A program made the position numbers and the translations under genes. The notes below the pieces were generated by a model that saw only the letters and a program-made list of their open reading frames with translations, had not been told where the DNA came from and searched no databases. From NCBI GenBank assembly GCA_900544385.1, contig UQVD01000005.1:1-40460 (forward strand): 40,460 nt of DNA, written 5' to 3'. This stretch comes from an uncultured Collinsella sp. (GTDB lineage Bacteria; Actinomycetota; Coriobacteriia; Coriobacteriales; Coriobacteriaceae). Below, piece after piece: positions 8,133 to 16,242 of this stretch. Positions within the stretch are counted from its first letter, which is position 1, and each line of letters starts with the position of its first letter.

Positions 8133-8552
8133 TCCTTACGGCCACACCCATACGCACTATCCCATCTACGGTAGGGCTGTGAGCGAGGCTGTTGCCAGCG
8201 GCAAGGCCGACTTTGGCGTGGCCCTGTGCGGCGCCAGCATTGGTATCACCAACTCGTGAACAAGGTTCTCGGCGCCCGTTGCGCCTTGGTCCGCGACATG
8301 ACGAGCGCCCTGTACGCCCGTCGCGAGCTCAACGCCAACGTCATCGGCTTCGGCGGGAAGATCACCGGCGAGTTCCTGATGACCGACATCATGCTCGCGT
8401 TCCTTGAGGCCGAGTATGAGTCCACGCCCGAGTGCGATGCCCTGATTGCCAAGATCGATGCCTGCAATAAGGCCGACGCTGAGGCTCAAGCTGACCAGCG
8501 CTTCTTTGACGAGTTCATCGAGAAGTGGGATCGCGGCGAGTATCACGATTAG
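8133..8552 (+). pseudogene. lacB remnant: 5'-truncated, frameshifted
   Basis: Clearly homologous to lacB at 70-493: shared HYPIYG, SGKADFGVAL and the C-terminus EKWDRGEYHD. It lacks the N-terminus and any start codon. The CGTG loop has become CGAS. A one-base deletion near 8252-8256 puts TGA in frame at 8257; the rest continues in another frame to TAG at 8550-8552. Orientation is that of an ordinary lac operon running divergently from the adjacent lacR fragment. In the intact copy lacC follows lacB; here a PTS island follows, and the lacC remnant appears at about 14350. Confidence 0.88.
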
Positions 8553-8633
8553 ATTGCAGTGCATTTCGGCGGCCGTGTCGAACAATCGTCGAAAGTACGT
8601 GTGACGCGATTTGCCAAAAAGGCTGATTAACTT

Positions 8634-8666
8634 GATGGGGGCATCGATGAAATCGGTGCCCCCATC
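8634..8666 (-). terminator. Hairpin at the end of the PRD regulator gene
   Basis: A 15-bp stem with one G-T pair (8634-8648 with 8652-8666) and a 3-nt loop; the stop codon of the minus-strand regulator lies inside the stem. A T-run on the minus strand follows only about 14 bases later, so termination is plausible but not classic. Confidence 0.5.
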
Positions 8667-10572
8667 ATCTCAGTGTGATGAACTCCAAGAACTCTTCGAG
8701 GGATTGCGCCTTTGCCATTTTTGATGCTTTGATTTCGTCGCAGAGGGATTTGACGAGCGCATTGTATATTTCCATGAATCGCTGCCGATCTTCCCTACAC
8801 ACCGCAATCAAGATAACGATTTTTGCCTGTCCCTCACCCCACGAGATGCCGTTTGGGCTGACGAAGATCGAAGCGACCGTCTTGTTGGAGTTCATCTCGA
8901 TGGAATGGGGAACGGCGAACTGGTTAAAAAAGCAAGTGGAAGACAGGCTTTCGCGCTGCAAGACGGAGTCACAAAAATCGCCTTGCACATAACCGATTTG
9001 CCGCATCTGCTCGGAGAGGAACTCGATAACGTCCTTTCGGTTAACAAGTTCAGGATGACTGTCAGAAAGGAAGAAGAGCTGCTCATCAAAAAATGGTCTG
9101 AGCAATCTCTCTGTTTTTCTTGCGTGATAATTGCTATGCCACTGACCAAGAGCGCTTTCGATTTTCAGGAAATCAGATGAAGTGCAGAAGGGCGAGATGG
9201 AGACGATGCGCGGGTCGCGGCTGTCGACTCGCTTAGTGGTGATGATGAGATCGGCATCGCGCCCCTCTATTGCGTTGTCTTTCGCGCTGCCGGAATCGAG
9301 AATGACTGCGACGTCGAAAAACCTTCTCTCGAGTTGCTCTCGAAGCTGATTGGACAGCCCTTTGTAGTCGCTGCAATCAAGCCTGATTTTCGCTTTGTCC
9401 TCGGTGAGGAGACTTTCGACGAGCATGCCGACATGAAGGCAGATGAAGCCTAGCTCTCCGTTCGATATCTGAATCTGGAACTCGTCTTCAAGTTTCCTAG
9501 ATATCAGGACGGACAGTTCGTAGATGAAGGGACAGCCCATCTTGATGTTTTCAAGTGCTTCCGCCTGTTCATACTGGAATCCATGGCATCTGTCTATTAA
9601 GGCATTCACATGCATGGCAAAAGTGAAGAGGGCCTGAGATGATTCTGGGTGAAGGAGAAACGATTCGAAAACGTCATTCACAATGTTTTGCACATGGCTC
9701 ACAAATTCATTGGGGCTCGACCATTGGGAGACTTTGGTTCCGTTGTTTGTTTGGTCAAGGGCTTCTATTTGGCCAAGGAGCAGGGAGCCAAGATAGGAGA
9801 TGTCTGGCGGACCTGGAGTAATTTTGTAATGCTCTTTATATAACTCGAAGAACCGTTCGGCTATGGTCGTTTCAATCATCGACTTGCTTACGACGGTGGG
9901 GTAGTCGCGGATATACGATCCGCCGCGCATCCGATACACGGCGATTCCGACGTTGGTGAGAACCGTTTGCTCGTAACCGCGCTTGATGCGCATCTCGCAC
10001 TCGCCGAGTGCTCGTTCGACGGCGATTCTTATTCTGCCTAGATCGAGATCTCCAATCCAGGCTTCAATGCTCTCGAGATTCGAGAATGAAGTGTTGACCT
10101 CATCGGCGACTAGGGCCGAGATGAGCTTGCGCTTATTAACTTCGGTTCCTTCTAGGTAAATCTTACCTTGGCGCTTGATTATCGCGAGGTCAAAAGTCTC
10201 AATGCGACTTCGGGCTTGACGAAGCTTTCTTTCAACAGTTGAGGTGCTCATAAAGAGGTATTCCGAGAGGTCGTCAACAGTGATTTGACCGCTTCGATTG
10301 GTGATCAGTCGAAGCAGAACATGCTCGTCAGTTTGCCTCTCGAATAATGGGCGCTGTTCGAAAGCGTCACTTGGATCAAAATCACGGGAAAGACGATAGC
10401 CCTCGTTTGAACTCGTAATAACAGGGGATTCGAAATTGATTCTTTTTATTTCATTCTGAATCGTCCGGAGCGACACGTTAAGCGCATTGGCAAGTTCAAT
10501 ACCGGTTGTTGGCGAGTTCGCCGTTCCGATCAGCCTGACGATATCTCGTTGCCTTTTGCTGAGTTGCTTCAT
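8665..10572 (-). CDS. PRD-domain PTS-controlled transcriptional activator (LicR/MtlR-like)
   Basis: About 635 residues. Order: N-terminal HTH (KRQRDIVRLIGTA...SLRTIQNEI, residues ~5-50), a second winged helix (STSTVERKLRQARSRI), PRD1, PRD2 (FAMHVNALIDR and FICLHVGML with its histidines), an EIIB-like segment without an obvious phospho-cysteine, and a C-terminal EIIA-like domain with FAVPHSIE. Such proteins activate sugar operons when phosphorylated by PTS components. In PRD1 the expected first histidine position reads LTNVGIAVYR, apparently without His. The ATG at 10572 has AAGGA upstream. Divergent from the IIA-bgl-IIC-IIB operon, its likely target. Base composition is visibly more A/T-rich than the lac and gal genes, suggesting acquisition. 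Not an RNA-binding BglG, because it has DNA-binding domains. Confidence 0.87.
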   Translation of the reverse strand: MKQLSKRQRDIVRLIGTANSPTTGIELANALNVSLRTIQNEIKRINFESPVITSSNEGYRLSRDFDPSDAFEQRPLFERQTDEHVLLRLITNRSGQITVDDLSEYLFMSTSTVERKLRQARSRIETFDLAIIKRQGKIYLEGTEVNKRKLISALVADEVNTSFSNLESIEAWIGDLDLGRIRIAVERALGECEMRIKRGYEQTVLTNVGIAVYRMRGGSYIRDYPTVVSKSMIETTIAERFFELYKEHYKITPGPPDISYLGSLLLGQIEALDQTNNGTKVSQWSSPNEFVSHVQNIVNDVFESFLLHPESSQALFTFAMHVNALIDRCHGFQYEQAEALENIKMGCPFIYELSVLISRKLEDEFQIQISNGELGFICLHVGMLVESLLTEDKAKIRLDCSDYKGLSNQLREQLERRFFDVAVILDSGSAKDNAIEGRDADLIITTKRVDSRDPRIVSISPFCTSSDFLKIESALGQWHSNYHARKTERLLRPFFDEQLFFLSDSHPELVNRKDVIEFLSEQMRQIGYVQGDFCDSVLQRESLSSTCFFNQFAVPHSIEMNSNKTVASIFVSPNGISWGEGQAKIVILIAVCREDRQRFMEIYNALVKSLCDEIKASKMAKAQSLEEFLEFITLR

Positions 10573-10642
10573 ATTCGATCCTTTTTCCAGGGCCCGTAGT
10601 AGCAATCATGCTAGATAAGGAATTGTAGGGCAATGTCAGGTA

Positions 10643-10697
10643 TTGCGGGGCTCTGCGCAAAGGGTGCTTGGATAACCGCCCGTGCAATAAGTAGGAT
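10643..10697 (+). promoter_or_regulatory. Candidate promoter and operator of PTS island 1
   Basis: TTGGAT (10668-10673) and TAGGAT (10692-10697), 18 bp apart, resemble a weak -35/-10 pair. Just upstream is the inverted repeat TTGCG/CGCAA (10643-10647 with 10656-10660), a candidate activator site. These assignments rest on pattern only. Confidence 0.3.
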
Positions 10698-10782
10698 AAA
10701 GAAAAAAATCGAGGGCTGAAGAAGTTGAGTCCCGGGGCTTCTGGATGCTTTCGGACTGGATTGGCAAACGAAAGGAGGAGAT

Positions 10783-11103
10783 GTGGATAGACAAGAATTG
10801 CAGTCGATTTCATTTCAACTGGTTGCGAATGTCGGCGAGGCATCCGCGCATTTCTCAAGCGCAATTAACCATGCGCGAGATGGAGAATTCGACGAAGCAG
10901 AATCGGAAATAACCTCGGCAAATGAATGCATCGTCCGTGCACATGAGTCTCAAACGGACTTGCTCCGCGCGGAGGTCTCTGGAGAGGAGATTGAGTTCAG
11001 CCTTCTTCTCGTGCACGCTCAGGATCACTTGATGACGACCATTACGTTCGGGCGTCTCGCGGAGGAGTTTGTAAGGCTTTACAGGGAGGTACATCGTGGC
11101 TGA
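10783..11103 (+). CDS. PTS lactose/cellobiose-family IIA component
   Basis: A 106-residue cytoplasmic, all-helical IIA protein that passes phosphate from HPr to IIB. LLLVHAQDHLM places the phosphorylated histidine at His78 and the trimer metal ligand at Asp81, the same numbering as the lactococcal lactose IIA. The start is GTG at 10783 behind AAGGAGG; the overlapping ATG at 10781 is in another frame. It overlaps the downstream glucosidase by 8 bp, indicating coupled translation. First gene of PTS island 1. Confidence 0.92.
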   Translation: MDRQELQSISFQLVANVGEASAHFSSAINHARDGEFDEAESEITSANECIVRAHESQTDLLRAEVSGEEIEFSLLLVHAQDHLMTTITFGRLAEEFVRLYREVHRG

Positions 11104-12490
11104 CGATTTTCTGTGGGGATCAGCTACCGCGGCATATCAGTGCGAAGGTGCTTGGCGAGAAGGCGGAAAAGGTCTGTCCAACTGGGATGTTTTCTGCCAC
11201 AGCGAGAAGAATGTTGTAAATCCCGTTAACGCTGATGTTTCATGCGATCACTACCATCGGTATGAAGAGGACATACGGTTGATGGCGGAGGGCGGCCAGA
11301 ACGCTTATCGCTTCTCGATTTCATGGACACGTATCATCCCCGACGGCACGGGCGAAGTATGTGAGGAGGGAGTCGCGTTTTACGACCGCCTGATCGATTG
11401 CTGTCTGACGCACGGGCTGACGCCCCTGGCAACGCTATACCACTACGATCTTCCCGCAACGCTATTCGAAAAGGGCGGCTGGGAGTCGAGGGAGACCGTT
11501 GATGCGTATGAGCGTTATGCCCAGGTCTGCTTTGATCGGTTTGGGGACCGCATCAAGTTGTGGGCGAGCATCAACGAGCCGAACTACGAGACTCAATGTT
11601 GTTATGCGGCGGGGAACTACCCTCCGAATGTTCAGGACTTGGGAAGACGCTGGCATGCGATGTACAATCTCATGCTTGCGAGTGCGCGTGCGATCAGTCG
11701 TTTCAGGAATGGCGGATATGAAGGGCAAATCGGAGTCGTGAGCGATTCGTACTCCATCGAGACTCTGGTTGATGACGAAGCATACCGTTTCGCACGGGAG
11801 CGTGCAGAACTGTTCTTCGATCGCTGCGTGAATGACACCTGCATATTGGGTGAATTTTGTCCGGACCTGGTTGAGGTGCTCACCCAGGAGGGTTATGACC
11901 TCTCCTATATCATGCCGGAGGATGCAGAGGTTTTTGCTGCTGGTACGGTGGATTATCTGGGCGTGAACGCCTATGACCGTTATCTGGTGAAGCCCTATAC
12001 GCAAGGTGAGACGTGCTTTAAGGCAAGCAATACGGGCAAAAAGGGCGACAAGAAGCAGTCCTTGGTCAAGGGTTGGTTCGAGATCGATCGCGATGATTCC
12101 GTTCCGCACAACAGTTGGGATATGGAGATCTATCCCAAGAGCCTGTACAACTTGCTCAAACGTCTCCACGCGTTGTATCCGGCGGTCCCATTCATCATTA
12201 CCGAGAACGGTCTCGGCTATAAGGACGTTGTAGAGGATGGGCGGATTCACGACGGCTATCGTATCGAGTTTTTGCAGGGCTTCGTCGACTGGATGCTCAG
12301 GGCAAAAGAAGAGGGTTGCGATGTCCGCGGCTATTTTGTCTGGTCGACCATGGACGTCTATAGCTGGATCAATGGCTACGACAAGCGATACGGACTGGTT
12401 TACGTCGATTACGACGATGATTGCCGCCGTATCTGTAAGGACAGCTATTACTGGTACAAGGAAATGATTGCACGACAGGAGGAGAAATAA
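11096..12490 (+). CDS. 6-phospho-beta-glucosidase, GH1
   Basis: 464 residues, a full GH1 (beta/alpha)8 barrel that hydrolyses phosphorylated beta-glucosides delivered by the PTS. The acid/base Glu161 is in SINEPNYE and the nucleophile Glu370 is in IITENGLGY. The phosphate-binding triad Ser, Lys, Tyr with the spacing of LacG is visible in SWINGYDKRYGLVYVD, which separates phospho-glycosidases from plain beta-glucosidases. The GTG at 11096 is preceded by AGGGAGGT. It is nested between IIA (8-bp overlap) and IIC (TAATG overlap). Aryl-beta-glucoside versus cellobiose-phosphate preference cannot be decided. Confidence 0.92.
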   Translation: MADDFLWGSATAAYQCEGAWREGGKGLSNWDVFCHSEKNVVNPVNADVSCDHYHRYEEDIRLMAEGGQNAYRFSISWTRIIPDGTGEVCEEGVAFYDRLIDCCLTHGLTPLATLYHYDLPATLFEKGGWESRETVDAYERYAQVCFDRFGDRIKLWASINEPNYETQCCYAAGNYPPNVQDLGRRWHAMYNLMLASARAISRFRNGGYEGQIGVVSDSYSIETLVDDEAYRFARERAELFFDRCVNDTCILGEFCPDLVEVLTQEGYDLSYIMPEDAEVFAAGTVDYLGVNAYDRYLVKPYTQGETCFKASNTGKKGDKKQSLVKGWFEIDRDDSVPHNSWDMEIYPKSLYNLLKRLHALYPAVPFIITENGLGYKDVVEDGRIHDGYRIEFLQGFVDWMLRAKEEGCDVRGYFVWSTMDVYSWINGYDKRYGLVYVDYDDDCRRICKDSYYWYKEMIARQEEK

Positions 12491-13797
12491 TGGAAGCCTT
12501 CACCTCATGGATTGAGAAGCATGTGGCGCCCGTGGCTGGCAAGCTCGGCGCGAATCGTTACATTCAGTCGATCCAGAACACGTTCCTGACGCTCGTGCCC
12601 TTTATGACTATCGGAAGTCTTGCACTCGTCATCGTTAGCCCTCCGATGGATTACACGGCGATGGAGGAGGGAATCGGCAGATCGTTCATGCAAGGATGGC
12701 AGTCTCTTGCCGACTTCCTGTTCTATCCTTTCATTACGGTCAACACTATCACGACGGGATGCCTTGCCTTATGGGTGACCATTGGTTTGGCGTTTTTCCT
12801 GAGTCGCCATTACAAGATGAACTCCTATTTGCCCGTTGCCACCGCGACCGCCTCTTTCGTAGCCACTGCCTGCATAAATGCCGAGGCCTCCCTGATGGTT
12901 GACAATCTGGGCGGAACCGGACTGTTCTGTGGTATCGTGGTGAGCATCGCTTCTGTCGAGTTGTTCCGTTTTCTGTCGGAAAATGAAGTCGGCCGCATTT
13001 CCCTCCCCAGCTCCGTTCCCCCTGCGCTGGGCGACTCGATGACCAATCTCGTCCCTGCCACTATCGTGTTCTTTGCCATGGCGCTTGCTGCCACGGCGTC
13101 TATTATGGTGACGGGCGCTCCCTTGGCGAACTTGATTGCGACCGTCTTTTCTCCGTTGGTCGGCGCGGTCAATAGCCTGGGCGGTGTGTTGCTGGTCGGT
13201 TTCCTCATGCCTTTTATGTTCTGGTTCGGCATTCACGATTCCGTCCTCACGAGTCCGCTCGATCCGTTTCTGTATAACAACCTTTATGCCAACATGGATG
13301 CGTTTGCTGCCGGCACCGCGGCAACCGCGCTGCCCTTTGTCGTCACGCCTCCGTTCGTGTGGTATTTCATGACGATTGGCGGCAATGGTGCCACGCTCGC
13401 CCTCGCCCTGCTTGCCCTGAGAAGCCGCTCGAAGCAAATCGGCGCGATTGGAAAGCTCGGTATCATTCCGGTCCTGTTCGGCGTGAACGAGCCCATCATT
13501 TTCGGACTCCCGGTTATGTATAACCCAATGATGTTCATTCCCTCCATCCTGAATATGATGCTCAACGGAGCGATTACTTGGTTCTGCATGGATTTCGGCT
13601 TGGTGAATCGCGCCTTCGCGTATCCCGGGTGGAATGTTCCGTCTCCTATCGGCGCATTCCTTGCGACCATGGATATACGCGCCTTCCTGCTGATCGTTGC
13701 CCTCGTGATCTTGAATCTTCTTGTTTACTATCCGTTCTTTAGGGCATACGAGAAGCAGAAGTTGCAGGAAGAAACCGAGCAGGAAGTGGTGGCTTAA
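12490..13797 (+). CDS. PTS lactose/cellobiose-family IIC permease
   Basis: 435 residues, strongly hydrophobic with about 10 membrane segments; the membrane channel that translocates the sugar during phosphorylation. Family landmarks include the conserved N-terminus ending in GKLGANRYIQSIQNTF, GNGATLALALL, and GVNEPIIFGLPVMYNP, the NEP motif of the substrate region. The start ATG overlaps the glucosidase stop as TAATG. The tail ends in a polar stretch (EKQKLQEETEQEVVA). With IIA and IIB on either side it makes a complete EII complex. Confidence 0.92.
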   Translation: MEAFTSWIEKHVAPVAGKLGANRYIQSIQNTFLTLVPFMTIGSLALVIVSPPMDYTAMEEGIGRSFMQGWQSLADFLFYPFITVNTITTGCLALWVTIGLAFFLSRHYKMNSYLPVATATASFVATACINAEASLMVDNLGGTGLFCGIVVSIASVELFRFLSENEVGRISLPSSVPPALGDSMTNLVPATIVFFAMALAATASIMVTGAPLANLIATVFSPLVGAVNSLGGVLLVGFLMPFMFWFGIHDSVLTSPLDPFLYNNLYANMDAFAAGTAATALPFVVTPPFVWYFMTIGGNGATLALALLALRSRSKQIGAIGKLGIIPVLFGVNEPIIFGLPVMYNPMMFIPSILNMMLNGAITWFCMDFGLVNRAFAYPGWNVPSPIGAFLATMDIRAFLLIVALVILNLLVYYPFFRAYEKQKLQEETEQEVVA

Positions 13798-13838
13798 CGA
13801 TCTCAGATTGTTAGGCTAGAAACCGGGAGGTAGTAAAA

Positions 13839-14138
13839 GTGAAGTGGATGTTGTGCTGCTATGCGGGGATGACAACGAGCATTCTCGCTCAGAAGCTTGA
13901 GGAGGAGGGCGCGTCTCGTGGGATTGGCCTTAAGGTCGACGCGGTGCCGATCGCCGAAGCCGAGTCCTTGGTAAGCGACGAGATTTCGGCGATCATTCTC
14001 GGTCCCCACGTCCGATTCATGAAAGACCAGATTGAGAGGGTTGCCGGCTCCATTCCGGTGTACGTCATTCCCCCTCAGGACTTTGGGATGATGAACTCGA
14101 AGGGGATTGTCGACGCGGTGCTTGCGCTGATCGGTTAG
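13839..14138 (+). CDS. PTS lactose/cellobiose-family IIB component
   Basis: 99 residues, a small Rossmann-like cytoplasmic protein that takes phosphate from IIA-His to a cysteine and passes it to the sugar. The P-loop-like CCYAGMTTS near the N-terminus carries the phosphocysteine, probably Cys7; the extra cysteine at position 6 is unusual. GPHVRFM is the typical mid-protein motif. The start is GTG at 13839 with GGGAGG upstream. Last gene of PTS island 1, followed by a GC-rich hairpin. Confidence 0.9.
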   Translation: MKWMLCCYAGMTTSILAQKLEEEGASRGIGLKVDAVPIAEAESLVSDEISAIILGPHVRFMKDQIERVAGSIPVYVIPPQDFGMMNSKGIVDAVLALIG

Positions 14139-14173
14139 GTGTTGTGACGCGCACACGTTATTGACGTCCTCAG

Positions 14174-14198
14174 GGGGCGGGGTCTTGTGCCCCGCCCC
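14174..14198 (+). terminator. GC-rich hairpin after PTS island 1
   Basis: A perfect 9-bp G/C stem (14174-14182 with 14190-14198) with a 7-nt loop. Only TTGGTATTT follows, so the U-tract is weak. The next bases (14218-14247) are pyrimidine-rich. Confidence 0.5.
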
Positions 14199-14349
14199 TT
14201 GGTATTTGGCCGACCTCTCTTCCCTTTCATTTCCTTTTTCTTTTTTGCGGCTCGAATCTGCCGGCAGTGACGCGCCCTGGTAAGCAGGCCAAGCTCGGGC
14301 GCCATGGCTTCGCGCGCAAGCAGGAATGGAAACTCGTCGGGGAGGGCGA

Positions 14350-14819
14350 GGGTACGCTTGCCCTCGAGCTCGAGAGCGCCTCGTTTGATGTCGCCCTCGC
14401 CTCCGATGTGAGGGCCGAGCTCGTCAAGCCCAACCTTACAGAGATCAACGGCCTTTTCGGCACCAGCTTCACCGCACGACGACGTCGATGCCCTGCGCTC
14501 CGCTCTCGCTGAGAACGAGCGTTTCGTCAACATCCCATGGGTCGTCGTCTCCATGGGCGCTGTCGGTTCCGTCGGCTTCCGCAATGGCCGCGCGTTCCGC
14601 GCCAAGACTCCTGACATCCCGGCGGTGAACGCCACCGGTTCCGGCGATTCCGCCATCGCGGGCTTCGCCCATGCAATTGCCGCCGGTGCCGACAACGTCA
14701 CGGTCCTCAAGACCGCTAACACCTGCGGTAAGCTCAACGCCTTGGATCCGATGACCGGCTATTTGGTCATGGACTGTTGGGATGAGGTCTACAACGCCGT
14801 CAAGGTCACCGAGCTGTAG
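14350..14819 (+). pseudogene. lacC remnant: 5'-truncated, frameshifted
   Basis: Homologous to the C-terminal half of lacC (1190-1628): VKPNLTEINGLFGTSF, WVVVSMGAVGSVGF, VNATGSGDSAIAGFAHA and the same ending, VTEL. The N-terminal half is absent; sequence upstream of about 14350 is not recognisable. A one-base insertion near 14475-14480 breaks the frame inside the segment that should read TTDDVDAL. No start codon or ribosome-binding site is evident. It pairs with the lacB remnant at 8133-8552: together they look like one lac operon split by PTS island 1. Confidence 0.87.
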
Positions 14820-14844
14820 CGGCTTTCCATGACATCGGCATCTT

Positions 14845-14905
14845 CGCCCGAGTGCGAGCGCTTCTATACCTCTGTGCACCGTGCCTTCGCCCTCGGGCGT
14901 TTTTT
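14845..14905 (+). terminator. Terminator-like structure after the lacC remnant
   Basis: CGCCCGAG (14845-14852) pairs with CTCGGGCG (14892-14899), followed by TTTTTT at 14900-14905. The loop is long (39 nt). Confidence 0.5.
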
Positions 14906-15014
14906 GACATGCGAGTTGGCGACACATTAAATCCGCGCTGCATGGAATAATCCGCTTAGTTCAACGCTGTTCACGGTCCGCCTCCGTCCTCGGCGCTGCT
15001 CCCTGTCAGATTCG

Positions 15015-15067
15015 GTCGCACAACTGGAAAACTTTACGTTTTATGTAAGTTTTTCCAGTGGTGCGAC
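15015..15067. repeat. Long imperfect inverted repeat downstream of lacR
   Basis: A 23-bp arm (15015-15037) pairs with 15045-15067 with a few mismatches, starting GTCGCAC and ending GTGCGAC, with a 7-nt AT-rich loop. It lies 34 bp beyond the stop codon of the minus-strand DeoR-family gene. There is no T-run at either end, so this may be a REP-like palindrome rather than a terminator. Confidence 0.5.
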
Positions 15068-15101
15068 GGTTTCGTTGAGGCGATGGCCTCCGCAGCACGG
15101 G

Positions 15102-15908
15102 TTACTCGCACGCGATCATGAGCCGGGGGTGTTTCACCCCTTCCGGCAAGGCATTGAGGGCGTCCGCGAGGATGCCCTTCTCGTCTCGATCGATGACGAT
15201 GTGATTCACTGAATGGAGCGGTGCAAAGCAATAGGTTCCGCGCGCCTCGAGCTTGCTGGCGTCCATGAGGGCGACCGAACGAGCGGCGCATCTGAGGGCG
15301 GCCATCTTGATCTCCGCCATTTGGGGATAGTCGGTCATGAAGCCCCGGTTCGAGACGAAGGAGCCGGGGCATATGATCGCGAGATCGGCATGGAGCGCGT
15401 CGAGTGCGGCCATCGTGAGGGGGCCGTACAGATAACGATGGCCTTTGCGCAGCGCCCCGCCCAGCATGACGACATCGACCGAGGGTAGGCTCTCGTCGAT
15501 GAAGTCGGCGATGGTGATGTCGGCAGTGATGACCGTGATGCCGGAGCGCAGGTCGAGCGTGCGCACGAACTCGAGCGCCGTGGTGCCCGAGTCGACGAGC
15601 AGCGTGTCGCCGTCATTGACGAGCTCGATGGCGCTTTGCGCGATGGCCTGCTTGGCGGCGACGTTGACATTGATGCGGCGATCCTGCGTGGAGACGGTCA
15701 GGCGCTTGTGAAGCGAAACGGCACCACCATGTGTGCGGCGCAGCTTGCCTGCTTCGGCGAGCGCGTCCAGGTCGGCGCGGGCGGTGACGGAGGACACGCC
15801 AAAGGTCTGGGCGATTTCTGCTACCTGCACCGAGGCGTTGTGCTCGAGCATTTCCATGATGGCGGCGCGGCGTTCGTCGGCAAAAGCACGGTTGGTAGCT
15901 TGGGTCAT
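15102..15908 (-). CDS. DeoR-family regulator (LacR/GatR-like)
   Basis: 268 residues. N-terminal DeoR winged helix-turn-helix (ADERRAAIMEMLEH, VQVAEIAQTFGVSSVTARAD, LRRTHGGA), then a sugar-phosphate sensor domain related to ribose-phosphate isomerase (DSGTTALEFV, MLGGALRKG). The ATG at 15908 has GGAG upstream on the minus strand; a longer frame to 15965 lacks one. It is divergent from a class II ketose-bisphosphate aldolase gene and next to lac remnants, so it most likely represses tagatose-pathway genes in response to a phosphorylated intermediate. Positions 15424-15715 are identical to the truncated paralogue at 7840-8131. Confidence 0.9.
   Translation of the reverse strand: MTQATNRAFADERRAAIMEMLEHNASVQVAEIAQTFGVSSVTARADLDALAEAGKLRRTHGGAVSLHKRLTVSTQDRRINVNVAAKQAIAQSAIELVNDGDTLLVDSGTTALEFVRTLDLRSGITVITADITIADFIDESLPSVDVVMLGGALRKGHRYLYGPLTMAALDALHADLAIICPGSFVSNRGFMTDYPQMAEIKMAALRCAARSVALMDASKLEARGTYCFAPLHSVNHIVIDRDEKGILADALNALPEGVKHPRLMIACE
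15424..15715. repeat. 292-bp perfect repeat, copy 2
   Basis: Identical to 7840-8131, inside the intact DeoR-family gene. See copy 1. Confidence 0.85.
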
Positions 15909-16242
15909 GTCTGCTCCATTTTCGGCTAAATTTGCAGGAATTGTGTTGACTCTATTTTCGTTCATTTTCTTTTTGAGTAAGAAAACACCTTTCGATTACT
16001 TATCTTTTCTATAAAAGAAAGACGCTCAACGCCCAAAATTCAATATCGAACATGTTCACTCGGCTCAAATTTCTTCCGTTTGCTTTTCAAAAATGACTGT
16101 ATTGACCTGCATGGGCTCAATATCTCGCACGTGCAAAGCTGCTGAATTTCATACAATGAGCGCAGCAAAACGCAAGGTAAAACGCCTTGTGAACAACTAC
16201 GCCCGATGTCCAGATGCGGGCGAGGGAGAGGAGCAAACGCTC
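15909..16242. promoter_or_regulatory. Divergent lacR/aldolase control region
   Basis: A 334-bp A/T-rich gap. It holds TCTTTT/AAAAGA (16003-16008 with 16013-16018) next to TTTC...GAAA repeats, a pattern compatible with DeoR-type operators. It also holds the perfect palindrome GAACATGTTC (16048-16057). An open frame from 16093 joins the aldolase frame but has no ribosome-binding site; the good one is at 16224-16234. No separate gene is seen. Confidence 0.4.

Noticed and set aside
8226..8552. A functional short LacB from the frame at 8226
   Set aside because: It lacks the N-terminal half and the CGTG loop, and homology in the other frame upstream shows it is the 3' piece of a frameshifted gene.
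16048..16057. GAACATGTTC as an SOS (LexA) box
   Set aside because: The half-sites are two bases too close for the actinobacterial or Bacillus-type LexA consensus, and the neighbours are sugar genes.
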